From Lachnospiraceae bacterium (GTDB lineage Bacteria > Bacillota > Clostridia > Lachnospirales > Lachnospiraceae), in assembly GCA_022792885.1 (NCBI GenBank), contig JAAWBX010000006.1:35821-99820 (forward strand): DNA of 64,000 nucleotides. Reading direction: 5' to 3'. Below the pieces are notes generated by a model. That model worked only from the letters and a program-made list of their open reading frames with translations, did no database searches and was not told the origin of the DNA. Positions 25,549 through 34,565 of the stretch are shown piece by piece (position 1 is the first letter of the stretch; each line of letters begins with the position of its first letter). The position numbers and the translations under genes are program-made.

Positions 25549-26937
25549 TTATTCACCCGCATTTCCTGATTCGAGAAAATTTACAAGTTTTTCCCGAATT
25601 TGACCCAGACGCATGCTGTTAGAGCCTTTCAGCAAAAGAATATCGCCTCTTCGCAATTCTTTTAATAAAAATTCGGCCGCCTCCCGGTTCGTATCAAACG
25701 AACGGATATCGATCTCTTTTGAAGCTTCTCCGGCCCCGCGCGCGATCTCCTTTGCCGGTTCTCCCACCGTGATCAGCCGCTCGACCCGGCATTCGGCCGC
25801 CGCAACGCCCACTTCCCGGTGAAAAACCGGACTGTCCGGCCCCAGCTCGTTCATACCGGCCAAAACCGCCGTCCGCCGTCCGCCGCAAGGCATACCGGCC
25901 ATCACGCGCAGCGCCGCCTTCATCGAATCCGGGCTGGCATTGTAGTAATCCGAGATCACCGTCACCCCGCCGATTTCTTCCACAAGCTGTCTTCCGGCAT
26001 AGCCGCCGTAATCTCTTAATCTTTCCGCCGCTTCCTTCCAGGGCACGCCCAGTTCCTTCGCCGCCGCCAGAGCCGCCAGCGCGTTCATCACCATATGTTC
26101 CCCCGCCACCCGAAGACGAACGGTTTCCCTCTCCTCCCCGCAGACGGCCGTAAAAACGGTTTCCGAACCTTCCATATGAATCCCGCACCCTCTTATCCGG
26201 CAGCGCTCCCCCAGCCCATAGCGAATCACCCGAAAGCCGCAGTCCTCATCCAAACATCCCAGGATATCGTTATCCCCGTTGACGATCAAAGGGCTTCCCG
26301 GCGCCATGGCTTTCGCCAATTCGAACTTTTCCCGAAAAATATTCTCACGGCTTCCCAGGTTTTCGATATGGGTCACGCCGATATTCGTAAAGATCGTCAA
26401 ATCCGGCCGGATGATCGAAGCGATCCGGGACATCTCCCCCGGCTCGCTCATACCGGCCTCCAAAACCGCCGCTTCATACTCCGGCCCGATCCCGCCCAAC
26501 ATAATCGGCACGCCCAACTGACTGTTAAAATTCTTCTTCGTCTTAAACGTGCGGTATTTCGCCGACAGCGCCAGAGCCGTCATTTCCCGGGTCGTCGTCT
26601 TCCCCACGCTTCCCGTCACCGCCGCCACCGGAATCCTCAGGCGATCCCGGCAAAACTTCCCGACCGCCTGAAGGGCCTTCGTGGTATCCGTCACCCGGAT
26701 CCAGGCAAGATCCGCCTCCGGCCGGATCTCCCGGGAATACAAAACCGCAACCGCTCCGGAAGCCTTCGCGCCTTCCACATAACGATGGCCGTCGGTTTTC
26801 TCCCCGGAAATCGCCACAAACAGCCCGTCGTCGACCAGACCTTCCCTGGAATCCACGCTGATCTCCCCGATCCTCTGCGCCGGATCCCCCTTCACCAAAA
26901 CCCCGCCCGTAGCGGTTACAACATCCTGAACCGTCAT
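25549..26937 (-). CDS. murF: UDP-MurNAc-tripeptide--D-Ala-D-Ala ligase
   Basis: MurF adds D-Ala-D-Ala to complete the cytoplasmic peptidoglycan precursor. The 462-residue protein has the ATP loop VTGSVGKTTTREM, the KKNFNSQLGVP substrate loop, GVTHIENLGS, the central GEHMVMNALAALA and the C-terminal-domain motif DYYNASPDSM. It starts four bases after murE, and its stop touches the priA start. Confidence 0.95.
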   Translation of the reverse strand: MTVQDVVTATGGVLVKGDPAQRIGEISVDSREGLVDDGLFVAISGEKTDGHRYVEGAKASGAVAVLYSREIRPEADLAWIRVTDTTKALQAVGKFCRDRLRIPVAAVTGSVGKTTTREMTALALSAKYRTFKTKKNFNSQLGVPIMLGGIGPEYEAAVLEAGMSEPGEMSRIASIIRPDLTIFTNIGVTHIENLGSRENIFREKFELAKAMAPGSPLIVNGDNDILGCLDEDCGFRVIRYGLGERCRIRGCGIHMEGSETVFTAVCGEERETVRLRVAGEHMVMNALAALAAAKELGVPWKEAAERLRDYGGYAGRQLVEEIGGVTVISDYYNASPDSMKAALRVMAGMPCGGRRTAVLAGMNELGPDSPVFHREVGVAAAECRVERLITVGEPAKEIARGAGEASKEIDIRSFDTNREAAEFLLKELRRGDILLLKGSNSMRLGQIREKLVNFLESGNAGE

Positions 26938-26941
26938 CCGC

Positions 26942-28408
26942 TCAAATCCTTCCTTCTTCTCTCAACGCCTCCCGTGCCACGGCCTTATCCAGAAACGGAT
27001 AACGGACCCCTTTGATTTCCTGATAATCCTCGTGGCCTTTGCCGATGATCACGATCATATCGCCTTTTTCTGCATGCTTCACCGCATAATGAATGGCTTC
27101 TCTCCGATCCGGAATCTCCGCAAATTTCCCGTCCGTTCTGGCCATTCCCACCTTGATATCGGCGATGATATCCTCCACCTCCTCAAAACGGGAATTATCC
27201 GCCGTAATAATCGTAAAATCCGCCATCCTCCCGCTGATCTCCCCCATCCCGTAACGGCGCAGACGGGAACGGTTGCCGCCGCAGCCGAAAAGGCAGACCA
27301 GACGTCCGGGACGATAATCCCGAAGCGTCGTCAAAAGGCTCTCCATGCTCACCTCGTTGTGAGCATAATCCACAATCACCGAAAAATCATCGGAAGCGTA
27401 AACGATCTCCATCCGCCCGTCTACGGCCACGGTTCGCAGGGCCTTTTTTATCGCTTCCTCCGAAATGCCGATCAGGCTGCACACGCCGATGGCCGCCATC
27501 GCGTTGTACACGTTAAACAGCCCGGGAATATTCACGTCCGCCGCCAGTTCCCTCCTGCCTTTCACGTCGAACGCCACGCCCATAAATTCACCCCCGGCCC
27601 GGTAATGAACATTCTCCGCAAAAAAGTCGCCTTTTCCTTTTACCGAATACGTGTACAGTTCACAGGTACGCCCCTGTTTGACTTCCTCCCAGTGATCGTC
27701 GTCCTGATTCCCCAGACCGACCCGGCACATCCGGAAAAGACGGCTCTTATAACGCAGATACTCCTCAAAAGACGCGTGCTCGCCCGGACCGATATGATCC
27801 GGCGCCAGATTGGTAAATACTCCGTAATCAAACGAAAATCCCCCCACCCGGTTCAACATGATTCCCTGTGAGGATACTTCCATCACCATATGTGTACATC
27901 CGGCGTCCGCCATCTCCCGGAAATACTGCTGCAATTCATAAGATTCCGGCGTCGTGTTCTTCGTCGGATGAACCGCATCCCCGATCACGGCCCCGTTGGT
28001 GCCCACCAGACCGACCTTGTGGCCGGCCGCCTCCAGAATCGCTTTTATCATATGCGTGGTCGTCGTCTTCCCCTTCGTCCCGGTGACGCCGACCGTCGTC
28101 ATCTTCTCGGCCGGATATCCGAACCAGGCGGCCGAGATTTCGGCCAGCGCCAGACGCGTGGAATCCACCCGAATCACGGTCACCGCCTCCGGCGCCGAAA
28201 CCGGCTCTTCCACCACCACGGCCGCGGCTCCCGCCTCCACGACGGCCGGCAAAAACGCATGCGCGTCCACGGAAGCGCCGCGGATACACACGAACAGATC
28301 GCCTTTTTTCACGTTTCTCGAATCAAAGGAAATACCGCAAACTTCCGTCTCCGAACTTCCCTGTACGCACTCGTAAACGGATCTTTCCAATAATTTTTCT
28401 ACCTTCAT
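26942..28408 (-). CDS. murE: UDP-MurNAc-tripeptide synthetase (MurE family)
   Basis: MurE adds the third stem-peptide residue. The 488-residue protein has the P-loop VTGTKGKTTTTHM (108-120), NTTPESYELQ, MEVSSQG, the central GLFNVYNAMAA and VDYAHNEVSMESLL. The motif that reads the incoming amino acid is DNSR (404-407), not the canonical diaminopimelate motif DNPR. The nearby Arg and a diaminopimelate-type GKGHEDYQ tail still favour meso-diaminopimelate as substrate. It follows ftsK by 15 bases with GGGGGCGAAGG ahead of the ATG. A second MurE elsewhere in the genome is possible. Confidence 0.9.
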   Translation of the reverse strand: MKVEKLLERSVYECVQGSSETEVCGISFDSRNVKKGDLFVCIRGASVDAHAFLPAVVEAGAAAVVVEEPVSAPEAVTVIRVDSTRLALAEISAAWFGYPAEKMTTVGVTGTKGKTTTTHMIKAILEAAGHKVGLVGTNGAVIGDAVHPTKNTTPESYELQQYFREMADAGCTHMVMEVSSQGIMLNRVGGFSFDYGVFTNLAPDHIGPGEHASFEEYLRYKSRLFRMCRVGLGNQDDDHWEEVKQGRTCELYTYSVKGKGDFFAENVHYRAGGEFMGVAFDVKGRRELAADVNIPGLFNVYNAMAAIGVCSLIGISEEAIKKALRTVAVDGRMEIVYASDDFSVIVDYAHNEVSMESLLTTLRDYRPGRLVCLFGCGGNRSRLRRYGMGEISGRMADFTIITADNSRFEEVEDIIADIKVGMARTDGKFAEIPDRREAIHYAVKHAEKGDMIVIIGKGHEDYQEIKGVRYPFLDKAVAREALREEGRI

Positions 28409-28423
28409 TCCTTCGCCCCCTTT

Positions 28424-31400
28424 TTATGTATCCCGCAAAAATTCTTCAAATTCCGGCCGCGTCATGAGAACCTTCCTCGCTTTCGTTCCCTCCTCCGGCC
28501 CCACGACCCCGGCCGCCTCCAGCTGATCCACGATCCGGGCCGCCCGATTAAAACCGATCTTAAAATTCCTCTGAAGCATCCCGATGGACGCTTTTTCCTT
28601 TTCAAGAATAAAACGCCCCGCTTCCGCAAAATAAGAATCCCGCTCGGACGGCGAACCGGCTCCCTCCCGTCCGTCCTCCGAGTTCCCGCCGGCCAAGATC
28701 TGTTCGGCGAGGCTCTCGTCTTTCTCGGTATCGCTACCCCGCTCGGAAAGAAACGCCACCACATCCGACACTTCCCGGTCGGAGACAAAAGCGCCCTGCA
28801 CCCGCACCGGTTTCTGATAACCGGAAGGATAGAAAAGCATATCGCCTTTCCCCAGCAGTTTTTCGGCGCCGTTCATATCGATAATCGTCCTGGAATCCAC
28901 GCCGGAAGACACCGAAAAAGCGATCCGGGAAGGCACGTTGGCCTTGATTAGGCCGGTGATCACGTTGACCGACGGCCTCTGCGTAGCCAAAACCAGATGC
29001 AGCCCCGCCGCTCTCGCCATCTGAGCCAACCTGCAAATGGCCTCCTCCACCTCGCCGGGCGCCACCATCATCAAATCGGCCAGCTCGTCGACAATAATCA
29101 CAATCTGAGGCAGGGGCGGCTCTTCGGTTTCTCCTGCATTCCGCTCCTTTTTTAATTTTTCATTATAGCCTTTCAGATCCCGAACATTATAATCGGCAAA
29201 TTTCTTATAGCGATTGTTCATCTCCGCCACCGCCCAGTTTAAAGCCGCCGCCGCTTTCTTCGGGTCGGTCACAACCGGAAGTTTCAGATGCGGGATCCCG
29301 TTGTAGACACTCAGCTCCACCACTTTCGGGTCGATCATGATCAGTTCCACTTCCGAAGGAAGGGCTTTATACAAAATACTCATAATCAACGTATTGATGC
29401 ACACGGATTTCCCGGATCCCGTCGCTCCCGCAATCAAAAGATGCGGCATCTTCGCCAGATCCGCCACCACGCACTGTCCGCCGATATCCCTTCCCAGCGC
29501 GAAGGCCATCCGGGAGGGATGTCCTGCGAATTCCGGGCTCTCGATAATCTCCCGGAGAAACACCGTCTGATTCTCTTTGTTCGGCACCTCGATCCCCACG
29601 GCCGCCTTGCCCGGAATCGGAGCCTCGATCCGGATGTCCGTGGCCGCCAGATTTAATTTGATATCGTCGCTTAGGGAGACGATTTTATTCACCTTCACGC
29701 CCTGCTCCGGGTGCAACTCATACCGGGTCACCGAAGGACCGCAGCTGATATTCGTCACGGTAACTCCCACGCCGAAGTTCCGAAGCGTCTGCTGCAGTTT
29801 CGCCGCGGTCTTGCGCAGCTCCTCGTCCGACGCCGTCTTCCCCTTTCCGGCCGGCAGCGCCAGCAGCCTTCTCGGAGGCGCTTCGTAGGGTTTTAATACC
29901 TTCTTCGGTCGTTCCCGGACCGAAGAAGCCGGTTTTTCCGGCGCAGCGGACCCGCCAAAGCCCTGCGTTTTCGGCGTAAAGCTGACGCCGCCGGAAGCGC
30001 TTCGCTCCCCGGAAAGGCCGCTCTTCCAGATAGACTCCCGCTCCGCCTCCGGCACGGCAGGCGAAACTTCCCGCCCGCTCTCCGCTTTTTTCTCCCCGGC
30101 CTCGCGCCGCCGGATCTCGATCGGATCCTCTCCGGGGTCAATGTCGGCCTCGATCACCTTCCCCCCGCCGGTCGTTACCCGGCGAACGTCCTCCTTCGAA
30201 AATTCGTCGCTTTCTTTCGCATCTTCCGATACGCCGGAAATCTCCGGCGTATCGGACGACATCTCCTCCGGCTCCGCTTTCGCTTCCTCTTCCCTCTCCC
30301 GGAAAATCTCCTCGCTTTGCCGGACCGCCGGCTGCCAGTACAGCGGTTCCTCCTCCGCTTCTTTCTGCTCCCGGAAAGAACTGTGAAGCTCGTCCAAGCT
30401 GGCCAGCTCCGAGAGGGTCCGATAATCCGGCTCCAACGTCAACGCGTCCGCCGCCGATATCACGTCCGCCGCAACCTGCGCGTCCCCGGTCGGCCTGTCC
30501 TCCTCCCTAAGAATCTCTTCCACCTGGCGGGCAATCTCCTCCGCCGGAACCGCCTCCGTTTCCGGCAGAACGGCGGCGGCCGGCTTCTCTTCCTTCCGGG
30601 CCGGAATCGTTCCCTTATGGATGGGAATACTCCAAAGAATCTCTTCCTCCGCGCTCTTTTTCACCGGTTCCTCCCGGTCTTTCTTTGCCGGCTTCACCTT
30701 CTCTCCCGACGTCGGTTTCAGATTCCGATATCCGGAATCAATCCCGTGAATCTGCCCTTTCAGCGTCTCCACCGGCTTTTCTTTCCCGATATGGGTGTCA
30801 AAAGCCACGCCGCTGACTTTCCGAACGCTTCGGCGCGTCCTCTCCTCTTCCTCCGGCTCCCTCTCTTCCCGCTCCGCGCGCATAATCCTTCTTCGTTCCC
30901 GGTCCTCTCTGGCCGTATCGTAGACTTTCCTGCCGCCCCGGCGGATCGGCTTTAAAATGGACTTCTCCGTGATAAACACCAGACCGATCGCCGTAAGCAC
31001 CAATAAGACCAGGTACGATCCCACCACTCCGAACGTCGGATAGCACAATTTTAAAACCAGGCCGCCGAAAAATCCGCCGTTCACCGTCTCCGTCGCCTGG
31101 CGGTAATAGTCCGTCGGCCCCAGCGTCACGTCATAATACGGCAGGCTCACCAACTGAACCAGCCCGCAGACCAAAAAATAAACCAGGAGCGAGGCAAACA
31201 ATTTAAAATAAATCCTGAGATCTCCCCGGTTCGGTATATAAAAAAGCGTACACAAAAACAAGTATACCGGGAACACATAACCCAGTATACCAAACAACCC
31301 GCGCATAATACCGTAAAAAAATTCCCCGATCGCCCCGCACAGATGAAAATTGCTCAAGAGCAGAATTACCTGACAGGCAAACGCCGCCAGCAGAAGGATC

Positions 31401-31516
31401 TCCTTGCGGATCATCCCGTCGTCCCCGTGCCCGGACGACGCCCGGCTCCTCGAAACCGGCTTTCCGGCTGCCGTTTTTTTCTTTGACGCTGATTTCTTTC
31501 TACCTGCTGCCGCCAC
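28424..31516 (-). CDS. ftsK: FtsK/SpoIIIE DNA translocase
   Basis: This is a septal motor that pumps chromosomal DNA into daughter cells or the forespore. I place the start at the GTG at 31516, with GGAGG six bases upstream. The ATG at 31558 has no ribosome site and adds 14 residues. The resulting protein has about 1030 residues. It has a basic N-tail and four or more transmembrane helices (roughly residues 40-190), then a long acidic linker (about 190-540). The motor domain has GATGSGKSVCIN near residues 690-701 and Walker B VIIVDELADLMM. A C-terminal winged-helix gamma domain (IGMLQRNFKIGFNRAARI) reads DNA polarity sequences. It is the first gene of the superoperon. Confidence 0.94.
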   Translation of the reverse strand: MAAAGRKKSASKKKTAAGKPVSRSRASSGHGDDGMIRKEILLLAAFACQVILLLSNFHLCGAIGEFFYGIMRGLFGILGYVFPVYLFLCTLFYIPNRGDLRIYFKLFASLLVYFLVCGLVQLVSLPYYDVTLGPTDYYRQATETVNGGFFGGLVLKLCYPTFGVVGSYLVLLVLTAIGLVFITEKSILKPIRRGGRKVYDTAREDRERRRIMRAEREEREPEEEERTRRSVRKVSGVAFDTHIGKEKPVETLKGQIHGIDSGYRNLKPTSGEKVKPAKKDREEPVKKSAEEEILWSIPIHKGTIPARKEEKPAAAVLPETEAVPAEEIARQVEEILREEDRPTGDAQVAADVISAADALTLEPDYRTLSELASLDELHSSFREQKEAEEEPLYWQPAVRQSEEIFREREEEAKAEPEEMSSDTPEISGVSEDAKESDEFSKEDVRRVTTGGGKVIEADIDPGEDPIEIRRREAGEKKAESGREVSPAVPEAERESIWKSGLSGERSASGGVSFTPKTQGFGGSAAPEKPASSVRERPKKVLKPYEAPPRRLLALPAGKGKTASDEELRKTAAKLQQTLRNFGVGVTVTNISCGPSVTRYELHPEQGVKVNKIVSLSDDIKLNLAATDIRIEAPIPGKAAVGIEVPNKENQTVFLREIIESPEFAGHPSRMAFALGRDIGGQCVVADLAKMPHLLIAGATGSGKSVCINTLIMSILYKALPSEVELIMIDPKVVELSVYNGIPHLKLPVVTDPKKAAAALNWAVAEMNNRYKKFADYNVRDLKGYNEKLKKERNAGETEEPPLPQIVIIVDELADLMMVAPGEVEEAICRLAQMARAAGLHLVLATQRPSVNVITGLIKANVPSRIAFSVSSGVDSRTIIDMNGAEKLLGKGDMLFYPSGYQKPVRVQGAFVSDREVSDVVAFLSERGSDTEKDESLAEQILAGGNSEDGREGAGSPSERDSYFAEAGRFILEKEKASIGMLQRNFKIGFNRAARIVDQLEAAGVVGPEEGTKARKVLMTRPEFEEFLRDT

Positions 31517-31584
31517 AAAAAACCTCCGTTTTTCCCTCCGGGTATCCCCTATCGCCATTCGGCCGAAAACCGTATATAAAATGA

Positions 31585-31613
31585 ATTATAGCACAGGTTC
31601 GGATGCTTGTCAC
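31585..31613 (-). promoter_or_regulatory. Promoter of the ftsK superoperon
   Basis: On the minus strand GTGACA (5/6 of the -35), a 17-base spacer and a perfect TATAAT lie about 70 bases before the GTG start of ftsK. Confidence 0.8.
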
Positions 31614-31633
31614 CCGATTCGCACCCCCGGAAA

Positions 31634-32209
31634 CTAACCGATCTCTTTCCCCAGCTCCATCATCTCGGAAAACGCGCGGGTAATCAAAACTTTGTAGACC
31701 TTCGCCACCTCTTCCGTGGGCACCTTCTCATCGCTTTCCAGCCATTTCACGATCACAAACAGGCTGGAAGCGGCAAAAAACTCGGCGATATTCTGAACCG
31801 TAAGCAATTTCCCGCCGATCGTCGAAACATGGGTATGACGCTCGATCACACGCAGCAGCAGTTCCCGAAAAACGTTTTCCACGATCTGAAGAAAAGAATT
31901 TTGCCCGCCGATTCGGATGGCCTTTCGGTAAAACGCCTCCTCCTTCTCAATTTCCAAAAGCATCAGCTGCGCCGCTTCCTGAAGCATATCGTGATCCAGC
32001 AGGGCTTTCGCCGGCAGGATTACCTCGTTGCAAAAAATCCACTCCAGAAGGTCGTATTTATCCTGAAAATGATTATAGAACGTAGGGCGAATCAATCCGG
32101 CCCCGTCCGTAATCTCCTTGATCGTGATCTTTTCAAACGGCCGGCTTTTCATCAGCTCCTTCAAACTGGCCGCCAAAGCCTGACAGGTGTTCTCCGATTT
32201 TGCTCCCAT
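31634..32209 (-). CDS. TetR/AcrR family regulator (DhaS-like)
   Basis: The 191-residue protein has an N-terminal TetR helix-turn-helix (FEKITIKEITDGAGLIRPTFYNHFQDKYDLLEWIF, residues about 25-59). The helical C-terminal ligand domain is of the type seen in regulators that travel with exporter genes. It lies downstream of the MMPL transporter and lipoprotein genes on the same strand, separated by 205 bases, and most likely controls them and itself. The ribosome site (GGCGGG) is weak. Confidence 0.85.
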   Translation of the reverse strand: MGAKSENTCQALAASLKELMKSRPFEKITIKEITDGAGLIRPTFYNHFQDKYDLLEWIFCNEVILPAKALLDHDMLQEAAQLMLLEIEKEEAFYRKAIRIGGQNSFLQIVENVFRELLLRVIERHTHVSTIGGKLLTVQNIAEFFAASSLFVIVKWLESDEKVPTEEVAKVYKVLITRAFSEMMELGKEIG

Positions 32210-32302
32210 GTCCCGCCTGCTTCCCCTTTCCTGTCCGTTCCCCTTTCATACTCCCCGCTATCCCGCGACGCCGCGGGCGAAAGAGCAAAAGTAAACATCA
32301 AA

Positions 32303-32348
32303 ATACAGTGGCTGTCCCCCTCTCAACAGGAAAAGACTGCCACTGTAT
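32303..32348. repeat. Inverted repeat upstream of tetR
   Basis: Perfect 10-bp arms ATACAGTGGC and GCCACTGTAT enclose 26 bases between the lipoprotein stop and the tetR start. On the minus strand a TATACT lies just before it and TTTTGATGTTTACTTTT just after. It could end the exporter transcript, or be a leader or operator of tetR. Confidence 0.5.
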
Positions 32349-32414
32349 CAGTATACTTGAAAATACGGAAAAAGAAAACCAGAAATTTTACCCGGCAATC
32401 TCACCGGAAAAACG

Positions 32415-34565
32415 CTACCCGATCGCTTCGGTCCGGATGATAAATTTTACGCTTCCCTCCGTGCCGGCGGCCCGCCCGGAGAAAGAAGACGGATTCTTTC
32501 CGGCTTCCCGGACCGCTTCCAGGCGGTCGGCCAGTTCGCTCAAATCGCCCTCATACAGATCCTTCAGTTTTAAAATCGCTTCTTCATTTAAAGTTTCCAG
32601 GCCGTCCGACAGTTGCCTGGCCCCGTCAAACAAGGCTTCCGCCCCGTCCGACAAGGCTTCGCTCCCTTCCGTCAAAGAAGAAACTCCCTCCTTTAACGCC
32701 GCAGAATTTGCATCCAGGGTCCGGACGCCGTCTTGCAGCTTCCCGCTTCCTTCCAGAAGCGTATTCATGCCTTCCTTCAGAGCAGACGAGCCTCCCTTTA
32801 AGGACCCGAAGGCTCCCTGCAACGCTTTGGTTCCTTGATAGAGTTGATCCAGTCCGCCCGCCAAAGCGCCGGCGCCGTCCGACAGGCGCCCCGCGCCCCC
32901 CTGGACCTCTGCCGCTCCGCCCTGTAAAAGGCTCATACCCTGGGAAAGATCGGCGAGGCCGTTATCCAGAGACGCGGCTCCTTCCGTCAGTTGTGTCAAA
33001 CCGCCGTTTCCCGATTCCAACGTATGCAAAACTTCCGCAAGCGCCGCCAAAGCGCCCTCCAACTGCCCCTTCGTTTCCAAAAGTCCCTCTTTCTGACGCC
33101 GGGTCGCTTCGTCCAGCGTCTGCCCCTGAGAAGCCAGGGAATCCTCCATCTGACGAATCTGTTCCAGACCGGCCTGAACCTGAGAAAGCTGTGCCTGATA
33201 CCCGGCCATTTGCTGTTTCAGCGTGTCCGCGGTCCCGGCCAGCATTCCGGCCAGATCCTCCACCCCGGCCTTCAGCCTGGCCGATCCTTCTTTCGCCGCG
33301 CCGGCTCCCGAAGCCGCCTGGTCGATCCCGGCCGCCAGCACATCCGTCCCTTCCTTTAATTGAACGGCGCCGGTTTCCAGAGCCGAAGCGCCGGCCAACG
33401 CGCCGGACTCTCCCTCATATCCGGCCGTTAAACGATCCGCCCCCGAAGCGGCCTCCCCAAGACCGTCGCTTAAAGAACTCACCCCGCCTGCCAACCGGCC
33501 GGCGCCCTTTGCAAGCGCGTCCGCGCCGTCCTTCAATTCCGAAACTCCGTCCGTATACGCCGTCACCCCGTCTTTCAGCGTCCGGCTCCCCTCCGATAAA
33601 ACCGACATGTTTTCCGAAAGTTTCCCGCTCCCCTCCGACAGATCTTTTCCGCCCTGAACCAGTTTTTCCGTATTCTCCGTCAGCGTATCCACCATCCCTC
33701 CCAGCTCTTCTTTCGCCGAATCCGCGTCCCATTTCTCCGATTCCAGCATTTCCTCCATCCCGGTCACCATCGTCATGGTCATATCCAGCGAAAATGCCTC
33801 CGCCTCCATCGTCACTTCAAACGAATCGGGGAAAATATCCCTTACATCCGCCTCCTTCACGTCTCCGACGGCCAGGCTTTTTGCCAGTCCCGGAAATCCC
33901 ATGCCCGCCACTACGATCCGATCGCCTTCCGTAATTACCTTCGCGCTGTCCGACTCCACATGGGATACCTGACCGCCCGAGAAAACCAGCCCGGTAGCCG
34001 CCAGAAACGGCGTATAGACTTCCCCGGATTTCTCGCGGTTTTCATAAGAAACGCGGATTGTGACCGTTCCGCTCTTTCCGGCCAGTTCTTCCGGCCGGAT
34101 ATCTTTTCCGTCCAGCTTATAAGATAAACGGACCGACACCGGCAGTTCCTTTTCGGACGTCCCCCGGTACGTGATATCCTTTCCGTCCGCCTGCCAGACA
34201 AGACGGCCGTCTCCGTCTTCCTCCCAGGTTTCGTCCCCTTTTACATTTTCGATTCCCCTCAGATCCGAGACATCCTCTATCCGGTCCTTTTTGTCTCCGT
34301 TTTTCAGCCAGCTGCTGACGATCACCTCTTTTGCTTCCCCGTCCGGCGCCGCGATCACATAGACCGTCTCCTCTTTTCCTACTGTCTCCGATGCTTTCAT
34401 TCCCTCGGAAACCGCCTTTTCATACGAAATCCGCCCTCCGTCCGAAACCGTCCCCGCGGCGTTTGCGGGCCGCGCGCAGCCGGTCGAAGAAATCAGCAGG
34501 CAAAAACCAAGCCCCGCCGCAAGAATCCGTTTCGCCATTTCCTTCTTTCTTCTATATTGCCACAT
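32415..34565 (-). CDS. Large lipoprotein with YhgE/Pip-like tandem helical repeats
   Basis: This is a 716-residue exported lipoprotein. The signal sequence ends in ISSTGC, predicted to give a lipid-anchored cysteine near residue 29. After a mixed N-terminal domain, residues about 290-660 consist of imperfect repeats spaced by seven or multiples of seven. They have Leu and Gly at fixed places and look like LSEGSGKLSENMS, LKDGADALAKGAG or LQDGVRTLDANSA. This is typical of the YhgE/Pip and MMPL-associated X-x-L-x-x-G heptad helices. The ATG follows GGAGG and overlaps the MMPL gene by 14 bases. It probably acts as the extracytoplasmic stalk or chaperone of that exporter. Its substrate is unknown. 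Confidence 0.82.
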   Translation of the reverse strand: MWQYRRKKEMAKRILAAGLGFCLLISSTGCARPANAAGTVSDGGRISYEKAVSEGMKASETVGKEETVYVIAAPDGEAKEVIVSSWLKNGDKKDRIEDVSDLRGIENVKGDETWEEDGDGRLVWQADGKDITYRGTSEKELPVSVRLSYKLDGKDIRPEELAGKSGTVTIRVSYENREKSGEVYTPFLAATGLVFSGGQVSHVESDSAKVITEGDRIVVAGMGFPGLAKSLAVGDVKEADVRDIFPDSFEVTMEAEAFSLDMTMTMVTGMEEMLESEKWDADSAKEELGGMVDTLTENTEKLVQGGKDLSEGSGKLSENMSVLSEGSRTLKDGVTAYTDGVSELKDGADALAKGAGRLAGGVSSLSDGLGEAASGADRLTAGYEGESGALAGASALETGAVQLKEGTDVLAAGIDQAASGAGAAKEGSARLKAGVEDLAGMLAGTADTLKQQMAGYQAQLSQVQAGLEQIRQMEDSLASQGQTLDEATRRQKEGLLETKGQLEGALAALAEVLHTLESGNGGLTQLTEGAASLDNGLADLSQGMSLLQGGAAEVQGGAGRLSDGAGALAGGLDQLYQGTKALQGAFGSLKGGSSALKEGMNTLLEGSGKLQDGVRTLDANSAALKEGVSSLTEGSEALSDGAEALFDGARQLSDGLETLNEEAILKLKDLYEGDLSELADRLEAVREAGKNPSSFSGRAAGTEGSVKFIIRTEAIG

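Noticed and set aside
32708..33934. Proline-rich 408-codon plus-strand frame opposite the repeat lipoprotein
   Set aside because: The apparent repeats are the reverse reading of the heptad rod codons.
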